DNA from: Boletus sp. NGJ
Lineage: Eukaryota > Basidiomycota > Agaricomycetes > Boletales > Boletaceae
DNA: 64,000 nucleotides
NCBI GenBank assembly: GCA_019096195.1
Contig: JAGTXK010000219.1
Location: 372,001-436,000 of the forward strand
Reading direction: 5' to 3'
The position numbers and the translations under genes were made by a program. Numbering within the stretch: position 1 is the stretch's first letter; each line of letters opens with the position of its first letter. Below, in pieces: positions 45,923 through 57,623 of this stretch. The notes under the pieces were generated by a model that had not been told where the DNA came from, did no database searches, and worked only from the letters and a program-made list of their open reading frames with translations.

Positions 45923-48880
45923 ATGTCGGCTTCCATTCGTGAACGTGAGGATGACGACAGCGAGTCCCGGTCCCCGAAGCGTACCAAAACAGCCAAGTTC
46001 GACGTCGTCGGTGAAAAATCCCAAGCAGGGTACGAATCGAACAAGGCGGAGGAGTCTATCCTTCCCCCCAGTCACATTCTTCTGGGTCTCGGCTCACCGC
46101 AGACCACGTCCGACGGAATCCGTCAATTACTGGAGTGCGATGTTGGAATTTCTGAATACATCAGTCGCGATCTTCCTCCAATAAGCGGCATCATCAAGCA
46201 ACGGTGAGCGAGTCTCCACGGGCGGTTGTAGCGATACTTAGACTGCCCATAGATTTACGGACTTTTTGGTCAACGAAGTTGACTTGGATCATCAGGTAGT
46301 CCACATCAAGTCACTCGGCTTTCCGGAATCGAAGAAAGCCAAGGCTGCTTCGTCGGTTGTCGCTGTAGAAAGTACTGACGCGCCGACGCGAGAAGCCGCC
46401 GACGTTCAAGGTAGCGACACCAACGAGCAGGCAGGGTCATCGAAGATACGTCAGTCAGACAACGCTGTCGTGCCAAATCTCGGCGGTGAAAAACACGAAA
46501 GCGAGGTGGTGGTCGACGATGAGGTCAGCTGGGACGACACATTTGAATCATCATTATCACCCTTCCTCTCTGAATCATCGATTGTCGAACTCAAAAAAAT
46601 GTACCTTGATGGTCCCGAACCTCCGCGAGTAAGCGACAACGGCTGGGTGAGTAGGGTGCACAAAAAATCGGAAGACATCGAACTCTTGGAACAAGACCAA
46701 GAGAGTGGACTCCAGTCTTCCGACAAAGGGCGGGGAAAGAATCGAGATGCTCGCGGCGAGAGGGGAAGACAAAGAGGCCGCGGTGGTCGCTCACAAGGCA
46801 GCGATCGGGAAGACCACCGGAAGGTCCTCAGCGAAGTGTGTCATTTAGCGGGACAGTTTTGTCGCTTCTCACACAAGGTGTAGCCTATCGGGTCAAAAGC
46901 TACACGGACAGCCCTTCATCAGGCAGTGCGAAAGCTGTTCAGAGGGAAACTTGAAAGTGAAACGGATATGTCCACCCCGGCTGGCGACGAAGGCTCTCGC
47001 ATCACTATCAAGTGGTCAAGAAGAGGCGATGGTCGTGGAGGTTCGCGGGGTAATGTTCAAAACTTTTCGGATGTTCTTTGGTGCTGACTCATTGCCCCAG
47101 CTCGAGGGGAACGAGCACCGCGCGGGGAATACCCTCCCTATATTCACTTCACGTTGCAAAAGACAAACCGTGACACGCAGGACGCACTCGCGTACCTGTC
47201 CCGTACTTTACATGTCAATGTCAAGGACCTCGCGGTTGCTGGTACGAAAGACAAAAGAGGCGTCACAATGCAACGCGTGTCATTGCGGCGAGGAAACAAA
47301 ACTGTCGATGATGTGTGGAAAGCTGCCAATCAGATTGGTCGGCGTTCGGTCCGCGAGGCAATTACTCAGAGGGGAGAGCGTGGTGTTCGCATTGCGGATC
47401 TGACCTATCGCAAAGCGGGTTTAGAGCTTGGTATGCTCAAGGGCAATGAGTTCGTGATCACTTTACGGTTAGCGCAATCCCCGCCCCACATGGTTAGCAT
47501 TCTGATGCGGGTCCATTCTTAGGAACGTGCAAGTTGATTCAATGGATGCGCTCGATCTAGTTATGGACAGCATGAAACAAAAAGGATTCATCAACTATTA
47601 TGGTATTGTGCAGTAACGTGATATCTCAACGTGAAACCTGACCGCTTACAGGCATGCAGCGGTTTGGTACAGCTGCAGTTCCTACACACACTATTGGCTT
47701 GGCTTTTCTCCGATCTGATTGGCACAAAGCTATTTCCTTGATTCTTCAGGTGCGGCCTGGCGAACACCCGGACGTTGTCGCGGCTCGTGAAGCATGGCTG
47801 GTTGATCGCGATCTGGATCGCGCTCTTGCCCTCATGCCTCGTCGCGTTGTCGCGGAGAGGTGCATATTAGAAAGTTACAAAAAGCAAGGTGGCGAGACAA
47901 GGAACGCCATGGGTGCGCTCTCGACTGTGAGTTGGGTCGCCATTTCACGTTTAATGGGCATGCCAAGCTGTGTATTGCACAAGATTCCGCGGAACCTCAG
48001 GTTGATGTATGTACATGCATACCAGTCATACGTATGGAACGCCATCGTCTCGGAACGCATTCATATGCATGGTGCTGACAGGGCAGTCCCTGGAGATCTA
48101 GTGTTTGAAGAAGAGCCGGCAGGTAGAGCAGCACTGAGTAACCCACTTGATGTGGACTCGGACGAACCCATGGCTGTTGACGAACAAGGTGGATTCATCT
48201 AGCTGCTCTCTCAATTGACCGTATCTGATTTATGTTCGAAGGGGAGAACAGGAATGCTCCTGGAAAGGCTCGTAAAACACCGTGGGTTCCACCCAACGTG
48301 AAAACACTATCTACAGACGATGCCGACAAATACTCGATCTTTGATGTGATCATGCCACTGCCCGGGAGAGACGTAGAGTACCCTGGCGGTCCACTTGGAG
48401 AACGGTATCGTGAATTCTTAAGAAGAGATGGGCTGGACCCAGATAATTTTATTCGTAAGCAGAAGTAAGGTGTGTCTACCTGTACTCTAGACTTGGCTGA
48501 ATGACTTCCATCCATCCAGAGAGTACACCCTCAATGGATCCTACCGAAAGATTCTTCAGCTACCAAAGAATATGTCGTGGTCTGTGCTTCGATATACAGA
48601 CCCCGATGTCGCGTTGGCGCAGGCGGACGAAGACAAACTCTTGGGCTTTGAGCCACCAAGTGTAGTGGAGAGCGGCAAATTCATGGCTTTGCAAATCAAT
48701 CTGACACTTGGGACGGCGGCTTATGCCACCATGGCTCTTCGCGAGCTCACTAAAACGGAGACGAGCTCACATTTCCAAACGGAACTCACACAAGCCTCTG
48801 AGGACCAGCAGTTTCGAGGTACAGCGATCCCGAACGCAGTCGATCCAGACGAAGAGGAAATCACAGAGATGGAGAAGTAG
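45923..48880 (+). CDS. PUS7: tRNA/mRNA pseudouridine synthase of the TruD family (Pus7)
   Basis: Pus7 makes pseudouridine-13 and -35 in tRNA and modifies U2 snRNA and mRNAs. Eight exons are modelled: 45923-46203, 46253-46835, 46884-47049, 47101-47467, 47523-47602, 47652-48188, 48242-48464 and 48520-48880. They give 865 residues, in frame. The TruD N-terminal part (ISEYISRDLPPISGIIKQRF, DFLVNEVDL) is followed by the catalytic motif AGTKDKRGVTMQ with its Asp. Next come QKGFINYYGMQRFG and LRLMYVHAYQSYVWN, and the C-terminal MSWSVLRYTD. Between residues of about 115 and 300 there is a long acidic, then Arg/Gly-rich insert (GRGKNRDARGERGRQRGRGG), which may bind RNA. The start shares a 69 bp gap with URA3. 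Confidence 0.95.
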
Positions 48881-49132
48881 ACCTTAATTGCGTAAAAATG
48901 TTCATAAGGTCCAAGACTTTAGATATTTTGCCAGCGATGTCGAAACCAGAATTCACACAGTGCCGCTCGTTTGTAGATAGCTGGGTCCAATAATAAGGAA
49001 ACATGCTTTTCTCTCACTGACCACCGCAATATCCTGATTTGACTCAGACTCAGCTGGCGGTGTCCACTGCACGTACATAATACCTAACACTAGCGGGTCC
49101 TCCACTCCCTTGGCCAAACTAACACCCTTCAA
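48881..49132. other. Intergenic, PUS7 end to MFS transporter start
   Basis: 252 bp holding the PUS7 terminator and the transporter promoter. No clear motif was identified. Confidence 0.5.
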
Positions 49133-50996
49133 ATGGGTAAGATTGAGAAAATCGTTTTCTGGTCTCTAGTCTTGGATCTTTTTGGTAAGCCCTGGCGGGC
49201 TTCTGGTTCATAGTCATCATTGGTTTGCTGACGTGTTCGGAAGCTTTTACAATCCCGCTGCCTCTCTTCCCTCGAATTATTGAATGGTACACGGTGGTAA
49301 GTGTACGGCGTACCACGTCTTTACCCCTGTTAAGATCTTTCCAGAAAGAAGGGTCTGATCCTGCCGGCTTGTTATCACGAACGCTTCATACCACCTCTTC
49401 CATTCGGGGGTTATTCTACAAACCTAATAATAACCCCCAGAGATGGGACGTGGTACTTCTAGGCAAGTCCATATTTGTTGTATGTGGTGGTATCGCTCAC
49501 TCGATATACAGGGGGCTTGATGGGTTCAGCCTTTTCGTATGTATGCTGGGTGGTGAAATACAGCTGGTTCTGACTCCACACCGTGCAAGAACGCTCCAGT
49601 TTCTTGTCGCTCCGTTGATTGGAGCACTTTCTGACAAATATGGGCGTAGGAACGTCCTCCTCATCACCATGGCCGGGAACATTCTCTCTGCACTCGTGTA
49701 AGTTATCTTCCTCTGACTAGCGCGAATCGTACTATTAGCTATTTCGCTATATCGAAGATGGATCAAAGCTACCACGTTTTCGTCCTACATGCTCTCTCGC
49801 ATAATCGGGGGACTTAGCGAGGGCAACGTACAATTGGCAACGTACGTACCCCGACCTCTCTCAAGCATGATGTATATAATTGTTTTATCGGACCTTTGAC
49901 AGTGCAATTCTCTCGGATATCACCACCCCAGCAGAGCGCTCCAGATCTCTTGCTCAAATTGGCATCGCGTTCGCGATCTGCTTTTGCATAGGTCCACCTA
50001 TTGGAGCGTACTTTGCTTCTCAGCCTGTTCCAGCCTCCGTAAGAGCATTGGGCTTCGAGCTAAATATTTATGCTGTCCCAGCATTGATAACTCTGGTACT
50101 TCTGTCCGTAGAGACACTGTTCCTGGCAGCAGCGCTACCAGAAACCAGAGGCATCCAGCACAATGGTGCCAAGGGTGCATCGCAAACAAACAAGGTGGAG
50201 AAACCAAAGACGAAATCACCAGCAAGAACAGTTCAGGAACGGCTGGACCTGCTCCAGACATTGCGATGGCTTCATTTCTTCTTTTTGGGCATCTTCTCTG
50301 GAGTCGAGTTCACGCTAACATTCCTCACGTTCGATCGTACGTCATCCTCGTGCCCAATGAAATATGGGTCTGATTCCTAATTGGGGTTTCTACAGTTTTC
50401 GATTGGAGCAACAGCCAGAATGGAGCTCTCATCGGGTCCATTGGAATAGTTAGTGCTCTACTCCAAGGTGGGTACGTGCGTCGAACAATCTCCAAAGTGG
50501 GAGAGGGCAAAATGGCGAGACGTGGGGTAATGAGTTGCGCCGTCGGCCTCGTGTTGCTTTCCATGGTCCCTCGGTTGACCCTGGAACGCTCTGCCATTGA
50601 CACTGCAGTCCGTCTTCTTCAAATGGCTGCCATCTGTCTCGCTTTCACATCGGCAACGGTTGTCAGCTCACTTACATCATTCGCATCCTTGCAATGCGAT
50701 GAGATGGTTGATCCGGTCACTGGGAAACCCGTGCAAACGCACCCACGGCTATCCAAAGGGGTAGCATTGGGTGTGTTCCGATCCGCCGGTCAATTGGGAC
50801 GGGCCATTGGCCCCCTGCTGGGTACGTGGTTTCGCAACGGACAATCGGCAATCCCGCTGAGTCTGGCCATCACTAAGCATGTGCCTCATACTGGACCTTT
50901 GGACCGTCAGCAACGTACGGGGTCAGCGCTGTGGCGATGATGATCTTGACAGCCTCGATGGGATCAGTGGCCGCAGTCCCGAGTACCTCATCATGA
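49133..50996 (+). CDS. Major facilitator superfamily transporter (MFSD10/TetA-like)
   Basis: Nine exons are modelled: 49133-49184, 49244-49296, 49345-49462, 49512-49536, 49590-49697, 49758-49841, 49903-50336, 50396-50821 and 50878-50996. They give 472 residues, in frame. Twelve hydrophobic segments are expected. The first is MGKIEKIVFWSLVLDLFAFT. The MFS signature between helices 2 and 3 is GALSDKYGRRNVLL, and IGGLSEGNVQLA and ITTPAERSRSLAQIGIAF follow. A hydrophilic loop with KTKSPARTVQERLDLL separates the two halves. The start LDLFAFTIPLPLFPRI resembles MFSD10 (tetracycline-transporter-like) proteins; the substrate is unknown. Intron 3 has a GC donor (G|GCAAGT), and exon 4 is a 25-base micro-exon. 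Confidence 0.88.
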
Positions 50997-51238
50997 TTAT
51001 CACTTTACCTCGTGTGACAAATCACAGCTCAGGCCAAGTTTCACAGTAATTTCATGTCCACAACCTTGATTTGAACATTGAAAATGTTGATTCCCTGAGA
51101 CGTAAATAACATGAGCGACGAGTTTGTCCAAACAAATCGACATGCTATCTACTACATACGTTAGCTGAAGCAATAGAATTTAGTAGAATTGTAAATTATC
51201 TGGTCCGGTAAGCAAGCGATGTCCTGCTATAACGGAAA
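50997..51238. other. Intergenic between convergent transporter and GT32 genes
   Basis: 242 bp holding both 3' ends. AT-rich, with no open frame. Confidence 0.5.
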
Positions 51239-52872
51239 TTATGACTCTGCGGTCTCGACGTCGATGAGGGTTTGTGATGATGATATACGGCTCTCCATGC
51301 GGGATGATTGTGAGCTTCCCTGATGAAATATTAGATCGGCTTCCCCCGACATAGTCCCTATCCAACCAGCATCTGGAGGAAAGCGAGTCTTCTCGGGAGA
51401 AACTTGAAGGCAAGGTTGCGGTGGCGGGCTACGTGGGAGAGTATCTGAGCCTTGCGATTGGGTGAAGATCGCAGGAAGGAAAAACAGTACTCCTCGCGGC
51501 CGGTGTCGTCGCTGTCGGACGGGATACCGCGAGGAAACAACATTATCGCGTTGATTTGTAAAAAATGCAGCCGCACGATCCCTGACGCGATACACGGAAT
51601 CGAGGAATGAGGATGACCCACGATGAGTGGCAGTGGGAAAGATGTCGATAGAGGAGGAAATCTCAGAAGGGGCGGGAGAATCTGAGCGGACATCAAAGGG
51701 AAGGGGGAGAAGTGAGATATGCTCTTCGAGTTGGGGAAGTGTCGAGCTTGACGGAGAAGGGGGCTGTGTCGAGGTGGCCGACGGGGGTAGAAGGGAGGAC
51801 CAACGCATATCAAGGTGCCAACGGCCATTGCGCTGAGTCCACCTCGGGAGGAGCACATCATAGCCGCCAATCCTTCGAAGACTGTATTTTCTCGAGTTGG
51901 TCGGCATCGCAAGACGATATATACCCCACAATAAGACCACCAAGCCGAGCCACATCAAGGGTTTACCCCAGTGGCTGAGGAATCCAATGAATGGAGCGTC
52001 ATCCGCGTGCCAACTGCTGCCATAATAGTGGGAGAAGAATGAATGTGGGACCTCTCCAGGTTTGGCGTTCTTTCCGTAGAGTGACTTTGGGAGAATGCGT
52101 ACGTCGCCGGGTTCGTCGGGAGTAATGGGGTGAGAAGAGGTGTAGATGCTGTACTGAGCGGATAGAAACATGGGACCGGTGGAAAACATGACGGTGGGAT
52201 AATTGAGGAACCAGTCATGGTCAAAGGTAACGAGGTTGTGAATGGTCTGTGCCAAGAAGGGGTGGTTCTTTTGTGCAAATATAAGATCGTTGGAAACGCC
52301 GACAGGGATAGTCTTGGGGAGGATGACGGAGTACACCAAGAGCGGGTCCAGCGGCCGCAAGCAGCCAATGTCAAGGTCGAGATAGATACCTCCATAATGG
52401 TGCAGAACAAAGTAACGAATCGCGTCGGCACGCTGGATTACGTATTCGTAATCGTCAAAAGTATGAAGAAACCAAGGATAATATTGGCTGATGAACTCGC
52501 GCGAGTTGGCATCTGTCCATAGCATGTACTCGCTGAGGGGCAGTCATGAGACAAGGCGCGTGCGCGAAGGACGTGAGAGACGTACTAGTCGGACATCATG
52601 TCACGACAGCTTTCGGATATGTTTTTCCACTCTGGAGGAAGAGTGTCCGACTTCCAAGTCTGGTGGAGGATGCGGGGAATGCGCTCGACCATTCCGTGCT
52701 GGGTTGCATTCCAGCGGGTTGAGGCATCGAGGATAGGCACGTCGAGGTCGGAGAGGTACGCCACGGCATTGATGGCGAGGTAGTAGGAGACTGAGGAGAG
52801 GACGAGGAGGGTGCCAAGGAGGGCGAGGGCGAGGAAGACGAGGGCGATGTGGAGGGTTCGTCTCTTGGCCAT
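51239..52872 (-). CDS. GT32 glycosyltransferase, mannosyl-inositol-phosphoceramide synthase type (Sur1/Csh1-like)
   Basis: Such enzymes add mannose to inositol-phosphoceramide in the Golgi. Two exons (52586-52872 and 51239-52532) give 526 residues, in frame. A signal-anchor helix lies at residues 8-35 (ALVFLALALLGTLLVLSSV). The lumenal domain has RIPRILHQTWK, the DXD-containing block YGGIYLDLDIGCLRPLD with ADAIRYFVLHHYGG before it, and DLIFAQKNHPF. A C-terminal membrane helix (PLMWLGLVVLLWGIYRL) is followed by a Ser/Pro-rich tail of about 190 residues, long for the family. Yeast Sur1 assignment rests on motif order only; another GT32 acceptor is possible. Confidence 0.85.
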
Positions 52873-52938
52873 GACGAGGAGTTGATGATGGTGTGAAACC
52901 AGAAAGGCAAAATTATTACATGTAGGTATGTATGTACT

Positions 52939-54308
52939 TTAAATTATTAGACCCACTCCCGTCGGCCGCATTCCTAGTCCAAACACACGCCCAATCTCCG
53001 CCTCTACAGCAGGCACAGACTCCCGGACCCACTCCCCCCCCTCCGTCCACATCTCCCCAATCTTCCTCAACGTGTCTACCCCCACCTCCCAGTCCCGTCG
53101 CGACCAGTCCTGTCCTCTCCGTGCCCCCATCCCCTCACGCGGCCGCATCAGAAACACCTCCACACGCGGTGACGAGTGCGGCCACGCCTTCTTTGTGCTC
53201 AGGAACTTTAGCGAATCCGACGTCGTCCAGGACGTCAACTGTTTCCGCGCATACGCAGGCGCATGTATCGACGTCATCTCCGCAGTCCCAAACTTTTCTG
53301 CTTCCGGCCCCGCAACCTTTCCCACCAGTTCCAGCAGCAACTCGCCAAAGTGATCGATGACCTGCAAGTGCAGCAGATCAAGCGGATGACTAGGCGGCAT
53401 AGGTTTCGTCACCGCCGACTCGTCGTCGATGTCCATCCCATCGTCATCTCCCTGCACATCGGCGTTGCCACGGTAGCTCGCGAAAGCCCCGCTGAACCGG
53501 TGCATCAACGCTTCGGGACCAAAAACATCCAGGGCCATGTCTCGACTGCAGAATGATCCTTGGTTCGGAAATAACGTCGGAATCCCTGCTCGCCTTTGTC
53601 ATACCAACTCTGTCAGCTCGGTGACCTGCCACATACCGACACTTTCGGCCTCCACGCCCAAAAGTTTATCTTTACTGCACAGGAACGTGCGATACTGTCG
53701 CACCCGAAAGAAGTATTGACAGCAGTCGAGAATCAAACTGTCGTTCACTCTTTCTCTGCCAAGGTCCTGTGGACCTACGTCAACGACCTTTTCCGCAGAC
53801 CTATGAAACTGCACTTACATCCCCTCGTTCTCTCGTCTTCCAGTTTCCAGACGATTTGCAGGTTTCATCCAGGGCTTGGGCCTTCACGCTCCTCTTCTCC
53901 TTGACCTTCTTAAGCAGCCATGTGGACGCTCGTCGTGCAAACCATGCCAAATTATCGCGGTTCTTCTGGCTGTTGAACAGAGTAGAGTTTACGAGTCAGC
54001 TGTCATTACTGTAGCGAATAATTCATGCTACCCACAAATCGAGTTCGTGTATCACGACCCCGGGGATGATAATCAACACAGGTACCCGTTGTTGCTCGGC
54101 CTCGGACACAAATGTTTGTATGACATCAAGAAATTCCAATAGTATATTCGTATCAAGTACGATGATTGTCCCTCTGTCGGTCAGCGGGACCTTGGGAGAC
54201 ACGGACTCAGACAGATCGCGGACCTTCGGTCGGCGGACGCACCTGCATCTCAACGTCCATATTTGTGGTCTCGTCGCCAGACCGAAGGGTAACATCAAGC
54301 TGGGTCAT
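52939..54308 (-). CDS. SWT1: Swt1-like PIN-domain endoribonuclease
   Basis: Swt1 is a nuclear RNA endonuclease that removes aberrant mRNPs. Five exons on the minus strand are modelled: 54243-54308, 54036-54190, 53819-53969, 53637-53766 and 52939-53558. They give 373 residues, in frame. The PIN domain has acidic residues in IIVLDTNILLEF, VVIHELDFQKNRDNLAWFAR and NDSLILDCCQYFF, followed by RTFLCSKDK. A conserved C-terminal region starts SRDMALDVFGPEA and includes LDLLHLQVIDHFGELLLELV. The C-terminal exon is open as a 200-codon frame by itself, but the splice phase and the SRDMAL join indicate one gene. Its stop lies only 66 bp from the GT32 start. Confidence 0.88.
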
Positions 54309-54629
54309 CTCTGTAGCTATGGCACATAGTGTTTTCATGGAGAGTAGTAGGGGGTGGAATGCAACTTGCCCTCGTAGGTAGTAGAGACTCCATCAAGCAA
54401 GAACGAATGATTGCTCCTTGAAGACCGCATTTATGAGTAGAAGTGGTGCTCAGCAAACGGTAGCAATGTGGCGGGAGGGAAACATGAGGATGAGTATTCA
54501 AATCCAGTTTAATCCGGCATTGATGTCGTATTACTGGGGAGCAAGATGCAATAATACAAGTGGCTTAATGATCCATGCTTATGAATAAACTACTCCAATA
54601 AAGATGTCAGACGTGAACGATTGCAAAAC
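54309..54629. other. Intergenic between PCF11 stop and SWT1 start
   Basis: 321 bp holding the PCF11 3' end and the SWT1 promoter. No gene or repeat seen. Confidence 0.5.
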
Positions 54630-57173
54630 TCATGAGAGCGCTAGTTTCTTCATAGGAGGTGTACCGTCCCCCTCTTGGGCAGAATAACTCTGATCGTCGT
54701 TGACGATCTTACGCTTCAACATAGCACGCTTTGCATCAGGCGAAGGTGATAGTGAACTCCGTTGACCGTTTCCCCTTGGAGGCGTCGAACGAATACCAAT
54801 CACCTCTGGCGTTCGCGAGCGACTGCGACCTGTACCATCCCGCAGCCGCGCTGCAAGGTCCCGAGCAGAGCTCATAGCTTCTGCATGACACGTCGCATGG
54901 TATATCTACAATCAGGTTACCAATGGAACGCGGCGGAGAAAGACGTGACCACATACCCTGTCGTCTCTCTTAACGGCATTCCTCCACACCCACTCTTCAT
55001 CGTCCTCCAAGAACTCCGATTTCATGGTTTCCTTACATATTGGACATGATATTGACTTGGCCTCATCGCCCGGCGGAACCACAACAAACTGTGCACGAAG
55101 TTCGGCATCACGCTGGACAGCTTCGGCAGCAGCAGCTGCCTTCAAAGAGCTGGTTCTAGAGCCATCGGCTCGACGCTTTCCCTTTAGATCTGATGTTCCT
55201 TCATGAAGCCAATCCTATACAGCATTACTCAGCTTCCAATCGAACCGTTAGTGCGAAAATTTACCATACCTCACGACTAACAAACCAACTTCTGCTGTGT
55301 CCACGGCCCTGATTCTGATTAACTTTCCTATTTTGTCTGAAGTGCATGTCTAGGTGATCGTCCATGGCTTTCTTTCCCGAAACGTCATCACTAAATCGCA
55401 CGCCACACTGCTTACACTGAGCGGGGAGTCGATCGTAGAGAAATGACACGACAAAGGGCCGTTTTCTGGATAAAATATAATACCTAAGTAAAACAGTAAA
55501 ACTTTGTGTTGAGTACAACATACCTAACGATGTCTGCAGTGGTAAGTTTGATCTTCTCAGAAAGGACAGCTTTTCTGTAAGCGCGAGTGGAGTCGCGGCT
55601 AAGACTGCTGGAAGGGGGAGGTGTCCGTTCTTCCTCATTATTTGAACCTGCGCCAACCGGTGTACTATCAGCGGAAACGACACCTGCTTTCAAGAGGGCA
55701 TTATAAAGGTTCGTTATACTGCTGGGACGTATCGTTGGGGTCGTAGATGGCTGTGAACTGGCTTGCGCAGACGATAGAAGAGCAGAGAGGTTCACAGGTT
55801 CTACCTTCGTCGGTTCCGATTGATAATTGTATGTTCCGGAGGGTTGTGATGGAGGGACAGTCGGATAACTTGATTGGAGCTGACGCGTGTAGGTAGATTG
55901 TTGTGAGTATGGATACGTGGATGTTGAAGAGGGGTAAGAGGATGGTGGAGGGGCTGCCAATGCCTGAGGTGGTGCTTGTGGTGGGCGCGATAGTGATCGC
56001 AGCTGACCGAGGATCTGTCGTAGTTCATCCTGAGAAACACCAGCTTCTACCAGTTTCCGCAACTAGATCCAAGCATTGAATAAGACGCAAAGATGAGAAG
56101 TCTACAATCTTACCTGTTGCAAGACTTCAACGTGTTTCTGTGCGGTGACGTCCCATGGATTGGTTTGAAGAGCTCTCTCCTTCTGACCTAATGTGAATTC
56201 GAGTTCACTTAGAACTTGAACCTTGGAGATTTGGCCAGATGGATGTCCCTATGCAACAAGCCACGGTGGTTCAGCGCCTGCTGATTGAGAAGAAATAGAA
56301 ATACTCACGTCCACTGATGAGGTGAAGTCGCCACCCCAAACACCCCGCTCGATTGCAAGCTGAGTTATGACGCCAAAGAGTTCCTTACCGCTCGATGAAC
56401 CAGTTCTCCAGGTCAAGAGCATTTCTTCCATCTTGCTGCGAGTTGCCTGATCCACCTGCTGATAAGTGTCCAGGAAAAGTGGTATAACGAAGGGCGCGAA
56501 ATGGCGCGCATACGGGTCAAAGACATTCTTTGAGATGGCATCGAGGAGATAAAATGCGGGAAGCTTCATCCAAGGAGGTACCTGATAAGGAGCGACCAAA
56601 AATGGAAAGATGAGTCAGCTACTTGGCTGCGGAGGGGGGGGAAGAGCAAAAACGCAAAAGTTCGAATTCTACAGCAGGAAGCGACGCATTCTCATGGACT
56701 CGTCCTCTTCATACCGCTGGCAGCAGCGGTGCCCTTCAATGGGGCGATGAGAGGTTATCTTTGCTCAGACTACATGAAGAGGTCTATATACATAGTTTGC
56801 AAGCAACGGACAACTCTGCCAAGCGAAAAGACGCTCGCCCATCCCATCCGCTGTGATCAAGTAAAAATTTCATTGTAATGGATCAAAGACTCACCCTTCT
56901 GATGTGCGAGTCAATGCATTGTGCGACCACGTCTGCCCATCTTGAGTATTCTTGAGCGAACATGGATAGCGTCTGGATTATCGGCCTGGAGTTAATGGTA
57001 AGTTCTGCCAGACGGGCAGTAAAATCACGTCGGAATGAGTTGGGATCCACATGATATATTGGAGGGGCAGGTAGTGGTGGTTGCTGGTAGGAATACGCTG
57101 CTAGGGCAGACTGATAGCCTGGTGATGGATAAGTGACCTGCCCATAGGTGGGGGGCTGGGAGTACATCGACAT
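54630..57173 (-). CDS. PCF11: Pcf11, cleavage and polyadenylation factor subunit
   Basis: Pcf11 binds the RNA polymerase II C-terminal domain and links 3'-end cleavage to transcription termination. Seven exons are modelled: 56895-57173, 56309-56581, 56114-56248, 55524-56062, 55270-55465, 54957-55214 and 54630-54905. They give 651 residues, in frame. The CID domain covers residues of about 45-180 (RDFTARLAELTINSRPIIQT, then PPWMKLPAFYLLDAISKNV and FVIPLFLDTYQQVD). A Pro/Ser/Gln-rich middle follows. The first zinc finger is CKQCGVRF...MDDHLDMHF. The second is CPICKETM...WVWRNAV...YHATCH. Intron 1 (56582-56894) is 313 bp, about six times longer than all others here. Confidence 0.94.
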
Positions 57174-57623
57174 GTCACTTCAAGCTTAGGACGCCGCAAG
57201 TTCTTGTCAATGTTACACGAGTATCACCTAGAACCGCCAAGCGAGAAGACTCTGAATTTAATATTTCACTTATAAAGTGACGGTGGCCGGAGCTCCCAAT
57301 GAAACGATGGATGGTGGGTGAAGGTAAAGAAGCAGTTGCCACCACTTGCTTGGGAATCGCCGCCTTATGTTAATTCAATCTCCGACCGCGAATAGCCGGT
57401 TAGCCTCCTCGCTCGCAAAGTATACTGTACCAGGCTCAACGGCCCCAAGAACAACAGTTATCATCACACAGTAAGTCGATTTCGTGGCGTTCAGCGACGA
57501 TCCAGTCGACCCTTTCGTACCTCTGGTGTCATGGACGTCATTTCATGCAGCCTGGTGTTGTCAAACCAATGGATTCTATCGACCACCCGTGGATAACTCG
57601 TTGCTAATAGCCCTGTATCACAG
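57174..57623. promoter_or_regulatory. Divergent promoter PCF11/RPL9, with a probable RPL9 5'UTR intron
   Basis: The 450 bp between start codons includes a good donor ACA|GTAAGT at about 57471, and CACAG ends immediately before the RPL9 ATG. This suggests a leader intron of about 150 bp, a common arrangement in fungal ribosomal protein genes. No TATA box is clear. Confidence 0.55.

Noticed and set aside
53072-53556. Plus-strand frames opposite the SWT1 C-terminal exon
   Set aside because: Antisense shadows of a well-supported gene; Ser/Pro-rich without motifs.
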